Below are positions 54,726 through 64,000 of a stretch of DNA of 64,000 nt, one piece after another. The DNA is taken from contig JACCGJ010001774.1 in NCBI GenBank assembly GCA_013407085.1, positions 1 to 64,000 of the forward strand, given 5' to 3'. The translations under genes and the position numbers were made by a program. The notes under the pieces are model-generated. The model did not search any database, had not been told where the DNA came from, and worked only from the letters and a program-made list of their open reading frames with translations. Within the stretch, counting starts at the first letter, position 1; every line of letters starts with the position of its first letter. Origin of the DNA: Atriophallophorus winterbourni (lineage: Eukaryota; Platyhelminthes; Trematoda; Plagiorchiida; Microphallidae).

Positions 54726-56666
54726 CACTCAAATCTCCGTGCTATGCCACCCGTTGGGACCGAGCAAGAGTGGCATAGTAACGAGGGTTTGTAAAAACGG
54801 CCTTATTTTCTCGAGTCCATCATTTATTTGCATCTTCTTTTGTCGGATCTCGTTCATCTCGTTGTCTAGCCGATCGCACGCTTGCATCACACCGGGTTTC
54901 CCGCTTGTCTGCTCCATTAACTTTCGGACAGTGATCAAAGCACGCTGGGCTTTCTCGAATAGAACGATTTCCTCCTCAACAATCACTTCGTTTTCGTTTT
55001 TCACCGGCTCCGCATTGTACAACATCTCCTCCGCAATCTCCTCCAGCGTGAATGATCCGCCAGTCGCGAGGCGTTCGTCGGCTTCGAGAAAGTCAGGCAG
55101 CTCGATCTCCTCGTTCTCGTGCATGATTTCCTCGGCAAGCAGAGCTTTCCAGATCTTGAGCAGCTCCGCATCCTGAGGCTCAGTTCGGATTTTTCTTCGA
55201 TAAACTTGGCTTTCGCGAAACAGTTCCTGATTGTCGACTTGCTGACCTGCTCCCAAGCATAACGGGCGACGTGTAGAGCGTCGAGCAACATGAACTTGAA
55301 CTCCTTTCCGCGATCGTCCATGGTCTCTAGCCGGCGGCATAGCAGCAGCTTCTTGTAGTGGCGCTTGAAGTTCTCTACGATTCTCTGATCCATTGGTTGC
55401 TAATTGGCTGTCGTATTGAGTGGGAAGAAGACTCGTTGGATGTTGTTCAGCTGGAGCTCGGGAGGGTGGCCAGAGAAGTTATCGAGACAGACCAGAACTC
55501 TGCGTCCCTGCTGACCGAGTCGTCCGTCCCACGCACGCAACATCTCCTCGAAAATCTCGGCCGTCATCCACGCCTTTGAGTTCGCCTTGTACGTGACCGG
55601 GATCTCCTTCTTCTTGAAGAAACGGGGTCTCTTGGAATTGCCGATCACCAAAAGCGGAAACTTCTCGCTGCCGCTCATGTTTGCCCTAACCAGAAGAGTA
55701 ATCCTTAGCTTGCTTTTCTTTCCTCCAGTACACCGCTCTCACCTAAAAGCCATGGTCTTGTTCGGGAGCAGTTGCCAGAAGATTCCAGTCTCGTCCAGGT
55801 TGAAGACATCATTTGCAGAGAACTGCGTGAGTAAGGGCCGGCGAACCTGCTGCTGCCAATCAATAATGGATTGGGAATCCACCGCTGCAGCTTCGCCCTG
55901 CACTGTCTTGAACGTGACGCCATTGCGCTGCTTCAAGCTGTCTAACCAACCGTCGCTCGCCATGAAGTCTGGGATGTGCATCAACTCGGCCAGTTTCATC
56001 GCCTTCTCCTTGATCAAATCGCCGCTGACAGGCAGATTCAGTCCTCTTGCTGGCTTCAGCCACATCAGCACTCCCTCCTCAAGCTTCGGGTCGTGAGGCT
56101 GCGTCAGCTTCATGCGCTTCGATGGAACTCCAGCTTTGATTGCAGCTTCAATTGCATCCTTCTTGCTGAGAATGCCCTTCACGGTGGTTCTCTTAACTTC
56201 GACGCCCCATTTCTTGCTAATCTCCCTCGCCAACTTGGACTGATTCGGCTCCTTCTTCGCAGCATCGATGATCTCGAGCTTCTCCTTCAGCGTAAAGTCG
56301 GTTCGCTTGCGTTTCTGAGCTGACATTATGGGCTGAATAGTTTGAAAAATAACGATGTCACTTTTGTGAGTGTCTGTTTGTGCGCGTGCTTTCGTGGGTC
56401 TATCTATCGATACTTAAAGCAAGAGTAGGAAAGAGGCTTGTCGTTGTGCGTGAGGTGATTGGCTTGTTGTAGCTGGCGTGTTTGACCTTGAAACCGGCTG
56501 ACTATATGCGTAAAATGCGCTAAAATGCACGTTTTAATAGTCACAGAATAGTGGCATAGTAGCGAGAGTAGGGAGTGGCATAGTAAACTTATTTTGTATT
56601 GAATTTTGTCGGGACCGAGCAAAAGTGGCACAATAGCGAGAGTGGCATAGTACGCAGGTTTGAGTG
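54726..56666 (-). mobile_element. Tigger/pogo-type DNA transposon, 1941 bp
   Basis: Terminal inverted repeats of 25 bp (22 agreeing) start CACTCAAA at both ends and end CTATGCCAC: 54726-54750 and 56642-56666. TA duplications flank them. One minus-strand transposase frame fills 54729-56326. Subterminal blocks GGGACCGAGCAA(G/A)AGTGGCA occur at 54757 and 56611 in direct, not inverted, orientation. The internal sequence is much more GC-rich than the neighbouring LINEs. It is complete end to end, which is unusual in this window. Confidence 0.93.
54729..56326 (-). pseudogene. Tigger/pogo transposase (CENP-B-like), three lesions
   Basis: From ATG at 56326: an N-terminal CENP-B-type helix-turn-helix (residues about 10-55, FTLKEKLEIIDAAKKEPNQS and LAREISKKWGV), a second HTH of the Tc5/CENP-B type (about 80-145, EEGVLMWLKPARGLNLPVSG and SDGWLDSLKQRNGVTF), then the DDE domain: FNLDETGIFWQLLP (first Asp), VLVCLDNFSGHPPELQ (second Asp), and QPMDQRIVENFKRHY (third Asp, 31 residues later). 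The C-terminus is acidic (ENEEIELPDFLEADERLA) and its last codons lie in the terminal repeat. Lesions are a TGA after MAFR (55741 area), a TAG just before QPMDQ (55398 area), and a one-base shift near 55195. In-frame length would be about 532 residues, a normal size for the family. It cannot make active protein as it stands. Confidence 0.92.
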
Positions 56667-57104
56667 TATTTCTAATGTCGTTGTTTTGGACACTTTTTGA
56701 GTTCCTTTTTCGCCAAAATATAAAGGGGATTTACGGAAACCCCTGAAGATTACGTTCTTGACCAGTGCTATGGCCGAAATAGTAAGGTCGGAATGGAAAA
56801 CATGGAAAGGAACACTACCCATGGATGCTAGACTTAGCCCACCCAAACTCAATGTCGTAGGTCAAACACTCGCTCGTCTGGAGACAGCGGATAGCAGCGT
56901 TTCCATCCAAATGGAAGAAATCAATACATCGAAAAACGTCGTAGGTCTGGCTCAAATCGAGTCAGACCGAGCAATTCACACCGAGACCTAATTGCCGATT
57001 CAATCGGTCGGCGACCAATAAAAGCTCACATGTTTTATCATCCCAGGCACTGACTATTCAGTGGGATCAGGCATCACACTGTTTAACGCCTTGTCACATA
57101 TCAC

Positions 57105-57920
57105 ATGATTCATCACTTCATAAAGCAGTATCGATCAAATGTTTTTACAAATGCTCAATGTTTATTCAACAAGTTGGCGGAACTGATTAATATCTGTGTA
57201 TATAATTCCCCTGATCTTATTGCTGTGACTGAAACTTGGTATAAATCGAATATGACCGACGGTGAACTTTCTATTCCCAATATGACACTGCTACGCCGTG
57301 ACCATGGTGGCGTTAGAGGTGGTTTTGCGTTGTATTGTCACAAGCGACTAAAGATAAACATAATCTCAGATACTGATATTTTATTCACTGACACGCTGTG
57401 GTGCTCACTTGACCTGGAATTTGGTGATGGCTATACAATCGGGGTCATATACCGCTCAACAACATCGAACGCAGAACACAACGATATGCTTGTTGAAAGA
57501 CTTCAGCGCCTCAACGCTCCAAAGCACGCTTATATGATAAGCATCGTGGACTTGAACCTTCCGCGTCTATAATCAAGAGGCCAGCATCCAACGAACCAAG
57601 TTGAGCACAAACTTCGCAGGGTCTTCGACCTAGTACCCTTGTACAATCACGTCTTCAACCATACAACAATGAATGGAACAAATCGGTCATTTATTCTGGA
57701 CCTAGTTTTGACTTCGAACGCATCGGCTATCGAATCAATCTCCTACGAAGCTTCATTGGGAGGAGTGACCATGTCGTGCTCGTGTTCAATTATGGCTGTA
57801 GTGCTTTGAGACACAGCGACGAGACGAATGTTATCCGTAAAGTCAACTTTTTTAGACTCAGAGAAGCACTCTGTGAACTAAACGAGGTCCATCTTGATTT
57901 CAGTGACTCAAATACACATT
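57105..57920 (+). pseudogene. LINE-B (B4) endonuclease
   Basis: The frame 57105-57572 includes FTNAQCLFNKLAELINICVY, SPDLIAVTETWYKSNMTDGE with the catalytic Glu, LRRDHGGVRGGFALYCHKRL, IGVIYRSTTSNAEHNDMLV and VDLNLPRL, where GDFNLP has lost G and F. Beyond the stop the other frame reads FDLVPLYNHVFNHTTMNGTN and FILDLVLTSNASAIESISYE; a one-base loss precedes SDHVVLVFNYG. The ATG at 57105 is probably a remnant of the ORF2 start region. Confidence 0.85.
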
Positions 57921-58200
57921 GCAAATGATTGTTGAACTACTTTCGGATGCAAATCCATTCAAACTCTCGATTTATTCCCAGAAAAGATGTCCGCACTGTT
58001 AACAGTAGAACTAGAAAATGGATTTCAATGAAAAGGCGAGCCTGGGCCATTCATTCAGCCTGGGCCATATAATCGAAAAATACTGTATAAAATTGTGAAA
58101 GAAAGAACAAAGTGAAACTGGGTGTTTTTAAGCTTATGACAGAACAAGGAAGGACTAGTACAGTTCAAGAGTAGATGCTCTTGCTAGATGTTACTCCCAA

Positions 58201-59769
58201 ATGTTCGGCCCGAAACAGCAACTATTGCATCATCGTTTATCAAATTCATTAGAACCCTTAACTGAACCAATAATTGATCAAGTCGTTGTGGAACGACACT
58301 TGAAGCGACCAAATACGAGGAAATCCCTGGGTGGGAAAAACATAACCCCAGCTATTCTCCGTGCATGTTATAGACAGCTTTCATACAGTCTAGCGGAGGT
58401 TTTCATCCGGAGTCTTCGCGACGGTTGCGTACCGTCAGCATGGAGAGCTGGTGTGATGTCACCAATATACAAGGGTGGCTGTCGTTCCGACGTAGCGAAT
58501 TACAGACCTGTTACGCTACTCCCATGCATCTCGAAAATTATGGAGCGCATCCTGACTGAGTGTATTTTGGGTCACCTTGAAACTAAAGGATTTTTATCAG
58601 CAGTGAACATGGCTTTCGCCGAAACAGATCTTGCTTCTAAAATTTACTCCTCACTCTGGAAGATTGGACAACATCTCTTGACCTCGGATACTCCGTTCCT
58701 GCCTGCTATATTGTTGTATCAAAGGCATTCGATAAGGTCAACCACAGCCTGCTTCTGCAAAAGCTACGACAATATGGAATAACAGGAAACTTAATATCGT
58801 GGATAATGGATTATCCGACTGATCGGCATGTGAGAGTCCGCATTGACGGAGTTCTATAAAAACATCAATGTCACCAGTGGCTTCCGTCAAGGTTCAATGC
58901 GCCGGCCTATCCTATTCTTGTGATACATGAATGATATTACACAAGTAGTACGATGCAAAATGGTTCTTTTTGCTGATGACATAAAAATGGAAGAAAATCC
59001 GATCGATTGAAGATTGTTTGATGCTGCAAGAAGAGTTGGATGCCATGTATCACTGGCCTCAGCTAAATCAGATGAGTAAATGTAAAATGTTACAACTTGG
59101 CCGGCAATACGAGCATACATATTATCTTGGTCATGAAAAAATCACTTGGACCAGCACTGAGAAAGATCTCGGTATCTGGATTACTAATAATATGAAACCT
59201 AATAGTCATTGCCAGAAAGTCTTCAATAAAATAAGCGGTATCTGGGCCATGCTGATGAGAATATCTGGGCGGTTCTCTCCTAAAACGCTCACCTGCATTT
59301 TAAATACTTAAATCCATCCGAAGATAGAATATATGATCCCAGCTTGAGCACCGTGGCTGCGTAAAGACATTCAATTGCTGGGTAAAATTTACCACAGAGC
59401 GACGAAGCTAGTTGATGGGATGCAGCACATCCCATACCAAGAGCGAACGGCCATACTGGGATTGACCGATTTTACACAAAGGAGAGTAATGAGCGACATG
59501 ACCCTAACATCTAAAATAGTGCGGATGATAATGCACCTTTCCGAGATTTGAAAAAAGTTAGTTGCCCTAAGAATACACGGAGTCATTCAAGTTGTCTCGT
59601 TATACCGCAATCAAGACACGGTTGTAGACGTCATTTCTTCTCGGTGTGTATTTGCTTTCTATGGAATTCCCTATCACAGGATATTGTGGGCGCTCCTACG
59701 ATCCGTGATTTCAAATCGAAACTGAATGCTTATATCAAACAGCACTCCACTATCGGCCATGTGTATTGA
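58201..59769 (+). pseudogene. LINE-B (B4) reverse transcriptase
   Basis: The frame 58201-58782 has TRKSLGGKNITPAILRACYR, GCVPSAWRAGVMSPIYKGGC, RSDVANYRPVTLLPCISKIM and ERILTECILGHLETKGFLSA. The palm follows in other frames: VSKAFDKVNHSLLLQKLRQY (58715-58775), RVRIDGVL (58830), FADDIKM (58970-58990), TSTEKDLGIWITNNMKPNSH (59140-59210), FTQRRVMSDMTLTSKIV (59470-59520) and SRHGCRRHFFSVCICFLWNS (59605-59665), ending at a natural stop at 59767. At least six frame breaks are seen. Confidence 0.83.
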
Positions 59770-59910
59770 CCCAATATGAACACACAAAAACCAAACACCT
59801 CAATAGAATTTCCATTGCATCTTCCGTATTTTTCTAGCTTTCATCCAATGGTACATGTAAAGCGATTGCTTTTTTCACCATAAAATCTTGATTCTACACC
59901 TCACGGATAT

Positions 59911-60129
59911 GATATTGAAGCTTTGAAAGTCTGAAGGTGTAGATTAAGCGATTATTTATGTTGGCGTGTTTTGTACGTTATACAGTGTAACATATTAATT
60001 ATATCAACTCAGCACCAAGGAGCCCATGCAATCAAAATCAACTGTGGTTCCATTTCCGCTTCAAATGGGTGTGTGTGGATGTGTTCTTTATTTCGGCACA
60101 AAGGTAGGCTTTGGATAACTAACCATCAA
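59911..60129. other. No recognised feature
   Basis: Short intronic or intergenic spacer. Confidence 0.3.
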
Positions 60130-60290
60130 GTGCGCCAATTATCCAACAACAACTTTCAAGCTTCACGATTTATATATGGACGGTCCCAAGCCCGTCTGAG
60201 AAAGGAGGAGGGTTGGGCTTAGGGCTAGCAACCCTATCCCGTAAAACCTGAATTGCGACGGAAACGATGACAACAAATATTTTTCCAATT
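60130..60290 (+). mobile_element. Possible RTE-type LINE 5' fragment
   Basis: TATGGACGGTCCCAAGCCCG, then AAAGGAGGAGGGTTGGGCTT and AGGGCTAGCAACCCTATCCC with GTAAAA form the GC-rich block known just upstream of the endonuclease in RTE-like LINEs such as those of schistosomes. No endonuclease codons follow. Identification is from memory of the block and is moderate. Confidence 0.5.
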
Positions 60291-63200
60291 GGGTGCTTAT
60301 AACGGAGGCGCTAATGATGTTCATTAAACCGATGTAAACACAGTATTATCAACACAGTATTCCGTATCCTTGCTTTAAAATTTATTTCATTTGGTGACGA
60401 CAGTTTCTGATGATAAGATGTTCCGAATAATGACTGAATAAAAGTTACGGCGACATTTTAAGCGGGAATGTGGTATTTAAAAGGTGACATTATGATTACG
60501 TGTCGTGAGACTAAAACCAATGTTTATTGGGTGCCTGAGTGGGTATGACGACGTACGGATAATGTGGGTTAGAATTAGGTCGAGTCAGATGTACATGAGC
60601 TGGAGCTTGCTCAATGCGAGTCGAGATTGGCGCTGCTCAAAGCGTAGGTTATACAATAAAGCGTCATAAACAGCATCTAAAAATCACATGTTAGGATTGT
60701 TATGATGTTTACATAGGGCAGCCTGCAGGGAACTTCATATAGGGAGTGAAGAACACCAAAATCGTGTCAAAAGACAGCTCCGAAATCCGAGAAAATGTCA
60801 ATCCCTCTTTGTGATTCAGCCTTGGCAAAGCACGTATTAGATACAAGTCACAGCGTTGACCTAGATTAGGGTTCTCAACGAGGGGTGCCAGAAGCAGTCC
60901 ATAGGGTTTGAGATTCTTTTTCAGTTTTTTTGTCTTGTATTAAGAGTTGTCATTCTCGCCTGATTCATTGTCCATTTTCAGCGTATTCTGTGTTCGTGCA
61001 GTGATCATTGCTCCTGTCTTTCTATAAGGGGTGCGTGACCATAATAAACTATTTTATGGACGCTGGGCATTAAAATTGTTGAGATCCACGTATCTAGACA
61101 ATGTGAAAGTGTTAAGAGGTGGTAATAGACCGTATTGCGAACGGTTATATGAGGAGGCGTTCGAAAGGTAGGTCGAATTGCGGTCAGAAAGGTGGATGGA
61201 GCGGAGATCTCTGCAATCTAACGCTCATCACTGACGTGAACGTAGGTAGCTAATATTCATATTATGTCTAATAGTTAATTAGATTTATTAAAAATTGTTT
61301 AACCTTAGCCTCTTTTTTCACATGCGAGCCATAGCGCCAACCGATCTTGATCGTGTTTACTGGTATCAGATTGATGTGAATACACACCGTATTAAGCAAA
61401 TCAACCACTTATCCTGATCACGCCTACGTGACTTGACATCCACTTAGACTTAATGTACACTGATTGGTGATGATGTCAAAACAGAAGTGTTGGGTGAACT
61501 GCTACTTGGCCATGTTCCCTATCCTGACTATCACCCCTGGTCTGACATACCTTCTTGGTCAGAAACGAGACGTTACCCGAAGCTACTCTAACCAATTGTA
61601 CCTAAATTTCTATACAATAATCAGACTAGCTTTAATTTTGAAGTTCTTCATTCCTCAGAGATAAGTCTTGAATAAATTAATTGCGTGTTTAAAAGCATAA
61701 GTATAAGAATATTCTTCACAGTTTAGGTCGGCGATCCACATAGAGACACTATCGGGGCTTTTGGGTTTTGTTGCTTTGTTCCGTACAAGCGTACTAATTT
61801 TAATTGATTTTATTTTCCTATCGTTAAGTTGAATCTCATTGAAGTTGCTAGTATGCTATAGTATATTTCTTTACTTGTCCAGCTTTTCGATGTAATCTGC
61901 TTGGCTCATCATAACCGTAACTTTCCTACGCGTTCAGGTAGAAGGACTATGAATTGAAGCTTTTGTGATTGTTTAAAGTTTTTATTACTTGCATGTTATG
62001 TGTTCGGTTCACCAGTCCAGTGCGATGCGATGCGTCTGAGTATTCCTGCGATTATTTTTGTCAATCATTGCGTTTAATGATGGAATTCTTGATGAGCTTA
62101 GAATATAGCGTAATGAAGGTATTGTTATTTTAAAAAACTCGGCTTTTAAATTAAACCTGCAATATTACACTTCAAAAGAAATCCAATTTTGATTTGGTTC
62201 AGTTTATTAATTCCAAGCATTGACGTACTAATTTTGGAGCAACTAATATGCATATGCCTGACTTACTTTATGGTAAAGAATGAAAATTACTTCTTGATTG
62301 AGTATGAGCTACGTAGTCTCATTTTTCACTGAACGTTTGCATGCTCATTAAGGAAACAAAATTACATCCTTAGAGTATGCTTGAAAACGTTGTAAGAATC
62401 GTATCTCGATAGCTAGCGATACAGAGTGCTAGGTTGCAGGAATGCTATGAACTCGCGGCTTCATCATCTACAATTTATATGGTTATCGCTCCGATCGAAC
62501 TGATCCCATCTTAGTTCATGTATGTGAGCAGTAGGGATTCGCAAACGTATCTCCGGATCATTTAGAGTTGATGCAGACCAGCAACTAATTTCTGGAAAAA
62601 GTATGTCCTTCTTAATGCATCTCATAATGTACGTGAACTCCGCAGGTGTTGTACTCATTATCTCTCTAATTCAATCCGACAAGTGTTTGCGGAGTGCCAT
62701 TACAAATTTTCGTATATAGTTGGAAACCGCGAGCATCTAAATGGTGGTGACAACTCGTGTGTGACCACCGCGGATTCTGAGTTTCTCACAGACAACGACC
62801 GCTGAGTTACTATTAGATTATGAACAACATTAAATTCTAAATAACATTGCTATTCGCTTATTACGAACACAACGTTCAGTGGGTGGTAATAATGAGAACA
62901 AGATCTACCGAAGTTCCGTTCGACTCGTCGGCGAATTGATCACGGTCATCGTGATAGTTGAAAGCGTTGATTATTCGTGGAATTCAAAATTTAGTTGTTT
63001 TAAATTTTTGTTCAAAACCAAAGCATCTTCAATATAGCATATACACAGTTTCAGTTCAGGATTAACTATTTGTAAGTTACCAAATACAATTCGGCCAATA
63101 GTATAAAACCGCTGAACTAATGACTATTCTTGGAATTGCCCAAATCATTGTCCATCCAACTTAAACTAGGTATGAATACAGTGCTTCGGATGTGTTACGT

Positions 63201-64000
63201 GTGCCATCATACGTTGTTAAGTTAGCATAATTTATCTGTCTCACCAGAGAAATGTCAGACAGCATATATAGGACATGACATCGACGAGGCCATCAGTGGA
63301 ACATGCGTATGAGCGAGACCAGGAGATACCTCATTGAGCACTTATAAGTCGGGTACTTCTCAATCAAAAGCGTGCTATTCCACACCAATGGCACAAACAC
63401 GTTGGACCAATAGAATTCACCGCATTGCTTTAATCAAACCCCTAAATAACAGCTTAGCGGCCTTTAGTAAAACAATTGTATTGTAAATAAACCCTTTATG
63501 TCTGTTAATTAAATTAAAAACTAAAATCGGGGAATAAAATGCACCAACTGTAAGAGTTTGTCTGTATTTCAATCTGTTGACTTTATCAGTAGGATACTAA
63601 TTCGAGGCTGAAAGCCATTAGATTACTCTTCGACATCGTTGACGTTAAGCATAAATTTCCAACAAATTGTGAACGTTCCGTGCAGCATTGAGTACAGATA
63701 TTATAGTATCTGCGATAACATTACACATAACCATCGTTTACACACAGTTGGACCATTTCGACATTGATCAAGTATGTTGAGCAACATTTGAATAACTCTC
63801 ATGGCTTCAGCTATGAACCCTCTTCTCTATTTCCATGCAGTTTAACTTTCTCGGATCGCGAAAGATGTTCAATTTGCCAACTCCATTTATCTCAACTAGA
63901 TTTGGGTCACCATTTCACTCTACTGAGAACATATCAGGCACTATTTTTAATGAATCTGAACCTTTAATTTTAAACATTTTCGAATAAACCTTTGTCCTTC
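60291..64000. other. No recognised feature (SAXO intron 3 or beyond)
   Basis: About 3.7 kb without a recognised gene, transposon or RNA. I looked for more Mn-repeat exons (Y-x-D/E-Y/F-x-P patterns between AG and GT) and found none. Frames at 61464-61664, 62658-62464 and 63764-63967 have no family motif. Confidence 0.4.

Larger units (their letters stand above)
54520..59910 (+). mobile_element. LINE-B copy B4, interrupted by a Tigger transposon
   Basis: ORF1 starts in its middle at 54520: PDAPWWERKGSLNARETVSR, then VEYDVKQWRYIAVFS up to 54723. It resumes at 56669 with NVVVLDTF-VPF, KYKGDLRKPLKITFLTSAMA and the ORF1 tail to 56991. The template copy B5 reads FFSDILGLHDVAVTDTFRIP across the same place, so the Tigger sits inside one ORF1. 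EN (57105-57920) and RT (58201-59769) follow. The 3' UTR carries GTAAAGCGATTGCTTTTTTC and ACCATAAAATCTTGATTC. All are in sense with SAXO. Confidence 0.87.

Noticed and set aside
54739..56323. Long + strand frames opposite the Tigger transposase
   Set aside because: The high-GC transposase gene produces open antisense frames; only the minus strand shows HTH and DDE motifs.

Overview
The window is eukaryotic nuclear DNA, AT-rich and very dense in transposable elements. The best fit is a flatworm, probably a digenean trematode. The evidence is the mix of CR1/Jockey-like and RTE-like LINEs, a Penelope-like element, a Bel/Pao element and Ty3/gypsy relics, together with a host gene with long introns. 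Species-level assignment cannot be made by eye. There are no bacterial operons, rRNA, tRNA or CRISPR arrays that I can support. A 1000-base run of N (20755-21754) is an assembly gap.

One host gene is recognised: a SAXO1/SAXO2 (FAM154) axonemal-microtubule protein on the + strand. Its first three coding exons are 39669-39709, 44741-45111 and 48967-49287. The splice phases fit (2, 1, 1) and every intron starts with GTGAG. The gene runs off into a third intron of more than 14.7 kb; I found no fourth exon before the window ends.

Almost everything else is transposon. Three LINE families are named here for convenience. LINE-A has a (CTGAA)n tail, LINE-B has an ORF1 with a PHD-like zinc finger, and LINE-C has a conserved 3' UTR and lies mostly on the minus strand. 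Left part (0-9.3 kb): LINE and RTE remnants, a Ty3/gypsy gag relic, and a LINE-A copy with a 394-codon reverse-transcriptase frame. 9.3-18 kb: a minus-strand LINE-A cut by three separate insertions. These are a 5'-truncated Penelope-like element in the RT, a small (TTTA)n-tailed module between EN and RT, and a 3.65 kb Bel/Pao LTR element in the EN. Removing the inserts restores LINE-A colinearity. 18-36 kb: mostly old LINE-C and LINE-B pieces, the gap with an adjacent palindrome and 242-bp repeat, and relics of Ty3/gypsy integrase and RT. 36-39 kb: a 5' LINE-B piece (ORF1 plus EN) in antisense, directly upstream of the SAXO start.

The SAXO introns carry several mostly sense-oriented LINE-B copies. 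One LINE-B ORF1 (54.5-57 kb) is split by a 1941-bp Tigger/pogo-type DNA transposon with TA duplications, terminal inverted repeats and a transposase frame broken by only three lesions. This transposon is visibly more GC-rich than its surroundings. The most interesting non-coding signals are two hammerhead-ribozyme-like cores, one in the 3' part of the Penelope-like element and one in the 242-bp repeat next to the gap. Both need folding or cleavage tests.
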